NCBI RefSeq assembly: GCF_001949145.1
Contig: NW_019091525.1
Location: 542,298 to 606,297, forward strand
From: Acanthaster planci
Lineage: Eukaryota; Echinodermata; Asteroidea; Valvatida; Acanthasteridae
DNA: 64,000 nucleotides
Direction of reading: 5' to 3'
The notes under the pieces are model-generated. The model was not told the DNA's origin. It ran no database searches and saw only the letters and a program-made list of their open reading frames with translations. Numbering within the stretch: position 1 is the first letter of the stretch; the number at the start of each line of letters is the position of its first letter. This document shows positions 45,579 through 56,800 of this stretch, piece after piece. The translations under genes were made by a program, and so were the position numbers.

Positions 45579-45709
45579 CTCTGAATAAGTTGACGACGCC
45601 AGTAATGATCATTATACAAGCACAACCACCTTAGCAAAGGAGAGGAGCACAGCTAATCCACTAGCCCACCGAACACTCATGCAGTTGATGAAAACTATCG
45701 ACACTAGGC
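45579..45709 (-). pseudogene. Frame-broken SLC7-type exon (TM4-TM5 region)
   Basis: On the minus strand after ccttggtcctggtag, the segment reads LVSIVFINCMSVRWASGLAV, LLSFAKVVVLV, then TAA TGA in frame. After a one-base shift the next residues are MIITGVVNLFRG, followed by a donor G|gtaaag. The pattern INxxSVR...FxxAKxxxL...ITGxVxL matches the TM5 region of SLC7 light-chain transporters. The exon is 131 bases; one missing base near 45627 explains the break. It lies between the main gene's last exon (53.8 kb) and the orphan terminal exon (31.9 kb), same strand. It fits a decayed tandem paralogue, or a base-calling error in an otherwise intact exon. Confidence 0.65.
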
Positions 45710-47690
45710 CTACCAGGACCAAGGCAAAAAGAAAAGATTAGAAAATATAAGTGTTTGGAAATGAAATGGTCTTTTACAATATCACCGAATTCAGTGCAGT
45801 ATATTTTTTCAGGCGACCAACCTTGAGGATATTGTTTTCGATCAAAGTCAATACCATGAAACTTCGGCGACCGAGTTCTGTGTTTCGATTTGTCAACAGT
45901 GCGTCACTTAATATTCTTAGATTCTGTCTTTCGATTGGCTATTTCTAGTGTTTTGCTGTGCACACACAAACTTGTGAAACCAGTGTTAGTCGTGGATGCT
46001 ACCGGAAGAAATTCTACATCCGTAGGAAGAGCTCAAAAGAGGACATGTCTTCTCTCCCGTAATGCCATAGAGTCAAAAACAATATCCCAAGATGGCAGCC
46101 TATGTCTGAAATTTACAACACTGTGGTGTTGGATTCTTGCTTCAGAGTGGTAGATGTATATATGACCAAAGCTCTGTCTGTAAGGTGTTTGGCGCCCCGA
46201 CTCCTATACCGCCCTTTGTTGTTAAAATGTAGTTGGTAGTGCAACGGCAGCGCTGACATGCCGGGTGGGGGCGGAACCTGAGTCTCCGCAGGGTGGAGAA
46301 TAAACTCCCAGTAAGGGATGGATGGACCATGGAGGAAGGACACAGGAACTGCCTGGGCTACAACATCTGGCTAATTACCGCTCCCTGGCATGCCCAGTAT
46401 GTCCATAGCCAGAGCGCAGCGAATGCTCGCCACGCACCACCTGTATCAAAACCGTAAGCCCCCTTTGTACCCCATGATCGTCACCGCAATTTTTCGCTTT
46501 TTTTTGTTTTTTGCAGCATAGGAAGATGAATATTCAGGCCATCGTTGGTGCTTGTATGATCTGACAACATCAAATAATGCTTGCGGAGTTGCTTGTATTA
46601 GGCTGTGTGCCGTAAGTATTCATGTGCAGTTATTGCCCTTATCGAACGCTTTCTTCTGGATTTGTTTGGGAATAAATAGCGAAGTTGTTTATGAGATATT
46701 GTGTTTTATTTGAATCATTTTTAAAACTGGATTTACACAAAAAGGTATTCTATTATATTTCATGATCACTCCTTGTGATGACACAGAGCATTTTGTTTTT
46801 CGTGATCTTAACTGTCCTGTGGTGGCTCAAATGTTGTTGGCCAGTCTTAGCCAAATTCGTAGAAAGACTTTGAAAATTGGTGTTTAGGAGTAACAAAATA
46901 AAATTACAAACATTGCATGGATAATGGAAAAGTGCCTCAAAATCTAAAATAAAAAAATGATAACGGCAAAAGTAAATCTAATGCTATATGTTTTCCTTTT
47001 TATTTCCTTGTCACTGCGAAAAGTTGCAATTAATTGCAGGGAAAAGTCCACAAACACTGCAAGGATATTACTGGCCCTACTTGTCCGGTTAAGCTGCAGG
47101 CAGTGATCAGGCATTTTTGGAATGTTTACTATTGTTTGTCTGACCAGGCGGCGATGATCATCGAGCACTTTGATGTGCCAGAGTTGTAACTCCTTCTATG
47201 TCCTTCCTCCATGATTGGACGGCTGGGCTTTGATCACTGATGTAATTTTATTCCTAAGTTGATCGGTCTACAGAAAAGAGCCCTAAAATTGATACAAAAC
47301 ACAAATCCTACTGAATTACACGGCGCACAAATTTATGTAAAAACTATAACCACAACTCATTTACCCATTCTAGTACATATATAAGTAGCGTAGAGTTAAA
47401 TATGCGTGTCTACGACAAAAATTACACTGCAAACGCACAATTTAAAGCTACAACAGCGATCGATCTCGCTATCATTGTGGGTTATGCAAATGAGCAGTCC
47501 ACGTGATCATGCAAGACACACAGGCCCTTTGTACACAGGTGAAGGTTACAAATAATTGAGAAGACAAATCATAAATTACTGGCACAAGGATACCCCAACT
47601 TTATAAAATCCTACTCACCCAGGCCCAGGCCTGAAGCCTCTGAACAGGCAAAAATATGACGAAAAGCCGGACGGAAAGCTGGGCCTTCTG
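45710..47690. other. Gene-free interval with a small LINE shard
   Basis: At about 47246-47340 (+) a frame reads LIGLQKRALKLIQNTNPTE, like the C-terminal LQKRAxRxI block of CR1-type LINEs. An inverted pair catggaggaaggacacagg (46329) / ccttcctccatga (47202) is noted. Nothing else recognised. Confidence 0.3.
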
Positions 47691-48141
47691 GTTGCACTAC
47701 ACCAAATACGCGCCCATAGTGCAAAATCATATCGAAACAGCGCCGCCTGTTGACTCTCGTGAAGAGGTCGGCCTCCGTTTTTTTCTCTGGAAATTCAAGA
47801 TTAATTCCAGAAGATCACTTTTCGTTTCCATTGCACGGGGGTTAGCCATGATTTTTTTTATTCGCTTAATTTTCAAGGAAGATACCCTCAAAATAGCAGT
47901 AAAACAAAGTGCTCATATCTGAATGTAGCCGCCCGCCTCTATCCAAAATAGGCCCGCAATTTGAGGCTTTTTTTTGGAGAAATACACCGAACTGGAAACT
48001 ATCAGTCCCGAATTCGGGATTTATAGAAATATTTCTTTGATCCCTCCCGATTATGGTCTGTCTTATTAGAAAAAAACCCGTCGGATCACAAAATATTAAT
48101 GAGCTCGCGCGCAGAAATACAACGATTTGGTGGAATGCACC
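47691..48141 (+). repeat. ~450-bp dispersed repeat, copy C
   Basis: The most complete copy: gttgcactacaccaaatacg through gcgccgcctgttgactctcg, ctggaaattcaagattaat, ccagaagatcacttttcgtt, gggggttagccat, ctgaatgtagccgcccgcct, aactggaaactatcagtccc, tttatagaaatatttctttg, to attaatgagctcgcgcgcag and ggtggaatgcacc. Copy A on the opposite strand shares the same full span. Confidence 0.7.
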
Positions 48142-48689
48142 CTGCTGTCCATGAAGTGGCAGCCATGGAAAAGGAGCGCGCATGGGACACAGCGGGCTCA
48201 GCAAAACAAGCAGGGAATGACGTATCCATGTGCGGTATGAATACTGAAAACATACACTTCCCCTTCAGTATAACTTTGACACTACCCTGTATATTAAATC
48301 CAGAAATGTAGCAAGGACTATTCTAAAGTGTCTTGAGGGAATCCCAGTCAATTCAAGGACATGTACATCCATCATAAGAGAAACCAGAACTATTTTCAAT
48401 ATAGGCGTATAAAAACACATGTAAGTTTGAAGGTAAAAAGGTATGATGCCATGCAACAGTTAAGGTGAACGATTGACGGCGTACTCCACTCACGATCAAA
48501 CATGGGCAGCTCCCCACAGTAGGAACAAGTAACAGTAAGCCTACATTGATGAGCTATATTACATTCAGAGCAATGAAGTGATGCTATGCACAAGTCATGC
48601 ATATCATGAATACAAAATGATTGGAGCAATTCCTGTCTTCATTCACCAATCCAGTTTAGGGTTTATTCTAATCCCTAGCATCGTAGAGA
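48142..48689. other. Gene-free interval
   Basis: Nothing recognised. Confidence 0.25.
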
Positions 48690-48990
48690 TATACCCAGCA
48701 AGAAATGAGACCGAGGGGTACCCCCCCCCAACATGTCCAATTCCTATACACATTCCAGACTATTGTTACTTAACACATCCCCCAAGATGTCTGAAAGGAA
48801 TTCCCCAGATTCCTGCGAGACAATGACCAACACAAAGCAGGGGGGGTTCTCTACGTTTCATACCTTGCTGCATATGGGTAGAGAGACCAGTCGATGTTAT
48901 ATCAGACACAAAATGGGACAGAGGGTTCCCCCCAACAAGTCCAATCCCTAAACACACTTCAGCCTATTGTCACTTAACACCCCCCCATGA
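48690..48990 (+). repeat. Two diverged tandem units of ~200 bp
   Basis: Unit 1 (about 48690-48790) has aatgagaccgaggggtacccc...caacatgtccaattcctata...ttccagactattgttactta acacatccccc. Unit 2 (about 48895-48990) has aatgggacagagggttcccc...caacaagtccaatccctaaa...cagcctattgtcacttaaca ccccccc. Both are followed by a-tg rich flanks. Confidence 0.55.
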
Positions 48991-49457
48991 ATCTTGAATC
49001 TTAAAGTACAAAGCTAAATTTCCACAACCTCAGTGAAGAGAGCATGTTCTTCTGTTTAGTTTTTACCACATTTGCATATATCTGATAAAAAATGAGAGGG
49101 TTATTTTTCATTTTGACTATTAAAAAAGGTGGATTTTTAAGTGAAAACTGTCCATTTTTGTTGAGCTCTACCCTGACCACATGGAAAGGAGGATTCTGCT
49201 AGAAATTAGCCGGTATTTATTATTCATTGATGTCTAAAAGCGCAGGAAGTTTTATCAAAATCTAAAGACCTCAGGTCAGAAAGTGTGTTATTCTGACATA
49301 GAATGACCCCTACCAGTAACTGCATTGTATCAACAAAAACAATTCAACGAGCAATCATTGTCAAAATCACTTGAAACAAACCAAACTGAAAATTCTCCCT
49401 ATTCAGGAAAAAAGAAACTGAACTTTTGGAAATTTGGCAGTTACTGTATTTTGAATA
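48991..49457. other. Gene-free interval
   Basis: Nothing recognised. Confidence 0.2.
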
Positions 49458-49550
49458 GATATCTCCGTCTTGAGCCCAGAGGAAATGCGAAAGCATCCAA
49501 GACACAAAAAGGCGGCGGCCAAGTACAAACTGAAAGGGGCGCCTTGTTCA

Positions 49551-50155
49551 TTTGTGTTTTTGTGTACCCACCAAGAAATGAATGTTTGACCACTGACCAT
49601 TTACCCAGGGATGTGCAACATAAGCTCAGAGCTGGTTCAGTGCGTGTTACGGCCGGCACAATATCAAAGCAGAAATTAAATTGGATTATCTCCAATAATA
49701 AAACATATATTCCTGTCTACCACTTTGTTTTCTTGTAATATTTAAAGTCAAGATACACCTTTTCTAAAAAAATGCTGCTCAAGATATTTCATCCTATACA
49801 TTCTGAGAAACGTGTACCACAAAATTGGGGGATTTTGCCTCGTTAAAACTTCGTTTCTGCTTGAAATCGATAAATGAAGAAAATTTATTTGTCAAAACGA
49901 ATAGATTTAAGCACCGCGTCGGCGCGTCGTCTCGGCATAACCACGGCTGCACTGTACATGCTGTATGCTGCAACGCGTGACATTGTGGTCGCGAGTTTTC
50001 TCGAGAAAAGTCGAGAACGCCTGCGGGGGTAATAACAATCCATAACTTGCATGGAACCAAGGTCGTACATGTGTTTGCACTTGGGCCGCTCGCGGTTGCA
50101 CATCCCTGGGTAAATGGTCCGTGGTTTGACCAATGAAAGTGCACAAAAACAATAA
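49551..50155. mobile_element. Fold-back element, ~65-bp inverted arms
   Basis: 49551-49619 contains gtttttgtgtaccca...gtttgacca(c)tgaccatttacccagggatgtgcaac. The reverse complement is at 50095-50155: gtttttgtgcact...ggtcaaaccacggaccatttacccagggatgtgcaac. Weaker matching (atatctccgtcttga / atatctcgtcttga) suggests the arms extend outward to about 49458 and 50185. No transposase is seen in the interior. Confidence 0.55.
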
Positions 50156-50514
50156 AGATAATGGGCAAAATCAAGACGAGATATTTGCGCCTTTTCTGGC
50201 AAGAGAACCGATTATCCTGTCTTAAATTAAAAACTTAAATTTCCCAATTATTCAATTATGANCTTCCGCAAACGAGTAACACCCCCCTCCGGTAATAAAG
50301 AAACGAAAATATTGTGAATTAATAATTCTGTCATCTTGTCCTTTTGGGAAGTTTTTCTTCACTGCGTTATGTAGTTTTGTGTAGGAAGAAGTTTAGTTCC
50401 TGCTTTTACTGAATTTGATAGTATCTGCGTGCCCCTTTGTGTAAACTGAACTAAGGAAAGCATTCAGTTTCCTTATTAGGTTTGGGGTTGTACGGAAGCC
50501 CTGGAGTGCCATCA

Positions 50515-50652
50515 AGTATATATTTTCAAAAGGAAAAGTATATTTTTTCAAAAGTTAATTTTCATGAAGTATGTTTTTTCCGAGTTCTTTATTATGAAGT
50601 ATAATTTTACAGCTTCGTTTTTATGAGATACAATTTTCCCAAGTTCGCTTGT
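50515..50652 (+). repeat. ~30-bp degenerate tandem repeat
   Basis: Successive units start atgaagtatgttttttcc (50564), atgaagtataattttaca (50594) and atgagatacaattttccc (50623). The earlier aagtatattttttcaaaa words are related. Confidence 0.45.
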
Positions 50653-53600
50653 ACTGCCTCCTTGCAAAAATATTTGCATTCCCAGGTGCCCCCAGACATC
50701 TAGCCCTAGTTACGCTACTTGTTTTGTAGAATATAATTGTAGTGTAGACACAATATATAAACAAAACTACAGCCGAAAAATGTATTTATGAAGATCCTCA
50801 GAAAGAAGTAAAAAACTTCAGACAAAACCTTTTGCAAGCCAAGTTTAATGCAGTGCATGGCTGCCATAGTGCCCATTCGAAATAGCGATCAATTTGTATT
50901 AATGCACAAATCATAAATGAAAATGCATACAGATGTGTATGATAAAACAATACAAAAATTAACTTACATCGATTTTCATGGTGGACGTAGGACATACACG
51001 GCAATTACACTGCATGTAGTAATCAAATTGAGAATCCTGTTGTAGCTTGGTAATAGTTCGATTGACTTACACAATGGGAAAGGTGCATTCTTAGTTTACA
51101 TATTACACGTACAATGCTATTGTGCGTCATTAGGCAGCCTCACACTTCAGGCGAACGCGAAAGGGAAGCAAATTAACGACAGAAAACATTTCAAGCGAAA
51201 TTCGCTCGAGTTTATTATGTTGATATCGTTATGTTTTATATGTTGAAAAAATGTTTAAAACATAAAAAGGAAATAAAAAGAGTTTTTCACATTAAATGAA
51301 CGTCCAAAATCGCTACTGAACAAGAAACAGAAAGCAAAATGAAAAGTAAAAGAGAACATCCCTATCTTGAAAACAGTAATAGGCCTACATCACTGTGGAG
51401 GGCGTTTCTCATTGTGCATGTTTTGATGACACAATTGACATTTCTGAGTCTGTTTTGACCAGTGTCAGTTTTGTTTTAAAGAATGTAAAAAATTTTTATA
51501 CATTATCAAACATAATGAGCAGTTTTTTTTAAATAGACCTATAGTTGTTAATAAAATGGAACAAGTGTTATGTAAAATAACTACAGAAAAATAAAGAACA
51601 AAAAAGACAATAAATCCAGCTAGCACAGGAATCTATATAAGTTTGTGCTGTTTTACATTATAAATGGCTTAAATCTAATTTCACCTAAGACACATTAAAT
51701 CAAGTGAAATTAATGCGACAAGCATTAATTTGTTTTAACCCAAGCCCAAAGGCAATACGACGGTCGGTCAATTCAGGTCAACTATGACAAGGAGCGAAAG
51801 GGCTTTCAAATGTCTATCCATCTCTTTCCCAATAAAGAAAAGGTTAGTAAAAATCCTCAAAAGCAACTGCCTTAACTGCTTGGCCAAGTGTTGTTCCGAA
51901 ACCTACGACTTTCACAGCAAGCTTGCACTGTACATCTACGTAACGTGAATAATCGACTTAAATCCTGATGTAAGAATCTTTCTTAGTTCGTATAACATAT
52001 CTCTCAAAAAATAGATGTTTCTAGCTGATATGTGTTTGTGTGCGCCCATGTCTCTCCCTCTCAGACAAAAACCAAGACCACTTCAGAAAAGGCAACTGAA
52101 AACGAACTAAAATGTCAATTTTCATCAAATATCAAACTGCACGTTAATGATTTTGACCATAAATGGCTGGAAAAAGCCTTAAAAACTGTCAGCAGGTGGA
52201 AAAGGTGTGAGTAATACTTTAACGAAAATATACAATAGAAAGAAATGCTGCAAACTGCTTGCTGGCTGCAATGACCTAAGATACAATTTTAAACAACGGC
52301 AGGCCTGACGATCCTGTCCTGACAGAATCTTTCTCAGAAGCAGTACAAGAAAAATTCTGCTAAAATCGAAACGTCAGGCCCACCAGTATGACTTTTTTAC
52401 ATGTATAATATGAAAATAACTGGTGAATACATTGTTCCAATAATCAAAAATGATTCCCCAAATCCTTCAGCTATCAACTCAATCTAATCACGTATACAAA
52501 CTACACTTTATACTCCGACGTTGTTGAAATAAAAAAATAAATGAAAGTAAATAACGTCTGTAGCCCAATTTTAAGGATACTCGTAAAACTCGTAAAACTA
52601 ATTTTATGCAATTCCACCAATCACTTGAAGCATGTGCAATGTGTAACAGAATGTATAATGACTTTGCAACCTAAGACCCTTTAGCCAACAGAGGGTGCTA
52701 TGCAAATACTTTCACCCTCAGGAACATGGCTGCTTCCAGAAAATTCTTAATTTGCCTCGAATGACTTTTGTCGATTGTTAGCTATCATCTCTTCCCGCGC
52801 TTGGAACATTGAGGCAGCGATGGTGGGCATCGTGAATATTTATAGAAGCTTTTATAACAGATGTTTATGTGCTGTTGAAAACATAATTGGCCCAACCCTT
52901 ATCGCGAGATTTATGAATGTAATATACGTGTATGTACCAAACCGTGTGATTCTCTGTCGAAATTTTTGACCAGCTGATGTTTAATCACGTTCTCTTTAGG
53001 ACGTTTTATTAAGCTAGTACGGAGCTTGGTTCAACGGGTTAGAGAGTGACAGATAAAGGTTTAAGCTATAAGCCGAAATACATGCCTGGGTACTATTCAT
53101 GGTTTCGTTGCTACGGATAAAGTTCTTTAGTTGCTACGGGTATGGTTCTTTTTCAGAGCGAGACTGCTTGTGTATAGTCTTTTTGCATTGGTAGTACAAA
53201 GATGATCAAACTAACAACTGTCATATGACACACTTTCGGCAAATCAAGATACAGAATCTGTGAATGAGGTGTTATAATATGTTATATCTATTGTTTCATT
53301 TACATTAATAATTATGGGCATTTTAACTATTTTAACTGTTCAAACAGTAAAGGAACGTATACATCAGACCAATTTGTATAGCATCATTCTTTTTACCCAG
53401 CCTTCGATAATGTTCTTTGTATACATTTTGAAGAAGAGAGGCAATCATCCGGGAGAAGGGAATAGGTCCACCTGTTCAAGCCTCGGCCTGTCTTTGCCCT
53501 AGGCCTATATGCATTATCCTAAGGACGAGATGGAACGACGAAAAATAACTTCTGGCAGAACAGCGTCACTTTATCTGTGAACAAAACGTACGAAAATTTT

Positions 53601-53809
53601 ACCTACCATAAACTGCCACGCCAGACATAGTCAAGTTTCACAGTATTCGGCGTTGTTATTCGATTCTGTTACAACTTTGTTCATCAAATCGAAGAATCAT
53701 TTCCGAAGTGTTCGGAATCGTAAAAACGTCTTGGCTAAACAATCTTGGTGGATCAAAACATCTTCAATGTTTCTGTACTTTTACAAAGGCGACGAATGAC
53801 CAAAATAAG
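50653..53809. other. Gene-free AT-rich interval downstream of the SLC7 gene
   Basis: This is the 3' side of the minus-strand transporter gene; its 3' UTR must start at 53809 and run leftward. Apart from the hairpin at 52302-52380 nothing is recognised. Confidence 0.3.
52302..52380 (+). repeat. Hairpin with CTGACGA...CGAAAC core (hammerhead-like arrangement)
   Basis: GGCCTGAC at 52302-52309 is exactly complementary to GTCAGGCC at 52373-52380. Inside are CTGACGA after the first arm, an agcag...ctgct stem and TCGAAAC just before the second arm. The order CTGANGA, stem, GAAAC, GTC recalls hammerhead ribozymes, which are known in Penelope-like elements. The core here is CTGACGA rather than CTGATGA, so activity is doubtful. 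Confidence 0.4.
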
Positions 53810-56800
53810 TCAAATGAATAATAACTTGAGCATACATGGAAGTTGTCTTTTTCCTCGCACGAACACAATGTAGACCAGGATGCCCACTGCGAGCAAGACC
53901 AATGCGTAGAGGTACTCAAGCGTGGGATCCGAAATGACCGGTGCTAGAACCATGAAGACAGAGCTAGCAACTGCAAGGATGGCGACCAAACTATTGACCT
54001 AAATGCAACACAGTTGAATGGAACTAAACTATGACAACCATTAAATAATGATAATGTGGAATCCAAACATTTAATCAGTCTGCGTCCCGAAAACGCTGTG
54101 GCTAAAGTCAGGAATAAACACGAACATGAATTTGTTACTAACACTTTTCACATTTGCGTTGCATCATTGGACTGGATGTCAAACATGTAATGCACTTTAT
54201 GTACATGCCCATGGATAAATACCTGCAAAAACCTCAATTAGGTTTTGCCTCATTCAATACTCCAAATCAAATCGTCTTTTCACAAAGTGTTGTACTGAAG
54301 ATTTGGAATCGCTATTCTTAAACGTCAAATTTTAAATCTGAACAGAAAAATAAGACTTTAAGGAATTCTTTCTATGAATATCAGTTTCTGTACTGGAAAA
54401 CAATCATTACGATCATTTTACGCAATGAGCTAACATTAACCAATCCAAGGGTTTTACGCTTATTCATCTAACACTGACTCATCACGTTCATTTTCAGCCT
54501 TTCAAAAATTACCAGCCTGTCAGAAATGTTTGTGGGCGAGTCTGCTCCTAATGAGCTTAATGATAATAGTTGATATCAAAATAATCCTATGGATGGAATT
54601 GTGGCTTGTTTTTCATGCTCACTAAATCACATGGAACTGTTGATATTGTTGAGGATTAGCTGCTAAATGGCGATCTGATCGACTAATGTTCTTGTCCGCT
54701 CTAAAGTAGACAGAAAATGTTTTATCTTAAATGAAATATGAAAACCATCATGGTAGGAGACAATATTTCTGCAAAGAAAACGGTGCTGCGACCCGATGAC
54801 TGACGTTTAAGTACGCTCGAACAGCTTGGGACACATAAGGTAAACTAACTCAGTTGCAAGCTTATTTCAACCGTTTCAGAGTTATGAACTTCTGTAATTC
54901 ACCAACGAGTTACACAAAAGCCGCGATCGTTATCTTGAAAAGCTAATACATTTTTAATTATCCCCTCGTCAAGATGTTAACTTAATAAAAAATGCAAACA
55001 AATGGCTTTGGAATCATATGCGAATGCATGATGTGGTAATACAGAGTGCGTATTAATATAGTTCAATAAGTGCAGTAGAGGTCAGTTCGTGGATGAGACA
55101 GATTTTTGGAACTGAAGATCTGCGCCATGTTTTCCACACCAGACATACCTACCTTGAAGGGTCTGTATACATCCGGATATTTACGCCGCAGCACAAACAC
55201 CGCTGCAAAGGCAGCCGTAACGAAAACCCAACGCGCAATACTATGGTATTTGATGATCGAATTGAAGTCACCGATCATTATTAGTACCACCGAAAGGAGT
55301 CCCTGAAAAACAAAGCCAAAGTATAACAAATCAATCAGAAAATCAATTGTGGACTGTCCACATCAGTATAAATATCGAGATCACTGCACACAACGGCTAT
55401 AGCATTGTTTAATTATTCTGTAAGCTGGAGGAGGCCTAAGCGCAACCTCGAACCGACCGCCACTGGTATTTTCCTAACATCTAAGATTTCGTCAGGAAAA
55501 GCTCAGATGCGCTCTCTCCGGAGGCAACATTTCGAAATCTACGGAAGCGTATAAGGGCCACTTGCAATGTTTTTTCGACTTACTATCTTGCTACGGCGAA
55601 ATATTATCTTGCCGCGGCGTCAATTTATATCCTGCCACAGCAAACATTTTAAGAGTTTCATGAATCGTATTTATCGTGTCGTTCTCAGATGAATTTTCAG
55701 AGTGGAATGTAGCGAGATAGGTATCAGATTGCTTTCAACAACGGGTCAGGGATTTTGTATTTCAACAAAGCTTTATTTCCAACACACATGTACACACACA
55801 CACATTCACCCATTTGGGGGTGTGAATGTCCATACTCAGACGTGGGGGTAGACTACTTTGACTCTCTAGTAATTTACCTGTTGAAAGGATTGCCGTGCCA
55901 GGGGACCCTGAAAAAAATGAAAAAATTTAAAAAGCCAAAGAAATGAAAAATAGAAATGAAACGGTATGAAAATCATCAATTGTCGTGAGAAAAAAAAGAA
56001 AAGAAAGTTAACCCCTACGGTCGCCCCCCGCCGAAAAAATTCTGGCGACGCTCATGCATATTTTTAGCCAATGTGTGTTACCATTTCAGGCCAAATCTCG
56101 ATGTTGATATCACTGTAACATCAAAATTTGCAATGATATAGGTGATTTCAACATTCAGAAAGAAAATGAAGTGAACGTGAAAGGGAAACTAACACACACT
56201 TTTTCATTAACTGGATTGAAATCCCCAGGCTCTTTGACCTCCCATCCATGCGTTCACTCGTCACAAACCGCCCATTTAGCGGAGGGCGCTAGGAAGTGCA
56301 AATACACACCGTAAATGTATTATTTTGGAGAGTTTTATTGATGGGGTTCATTTTAACATTTGAACACGGATTGACACTTCCGCCCCAGTGTGCATGGCAC
56401 ATGTGCACTTATTATTTGGGGATTAGGGCACTAATATCCAAAGCTGTGAGGTATTTCATGCGTTACGTTTGTAAAAGTACTTGGTTCTCTGCTTTAAATG
56501 TCGACTGATGGAAGTTCAAAAGTACCTTTCAAGCCCACTTGCTTTTGTTTGGTTCTTGGAAAATGTACGAAGGAATTAAAAACAGTATTCCCCTCCTCTG
56601 AATGTTGAAATTTACATCATAAAATACGATTTCTTTTGTTATCTATTGGGTTGGTAAACAAGCTTTGTCAAAATATAACCTCCACTTTTGTTCCAATTGG
56701 CAATCTAAACCCAAATTTCAATGCATTCCACTCTAAAGAAGCATTTGAAAACGATGGCACGCTGAAAAATTTATGAAATTATCAAAACATTCGCCGCGGC

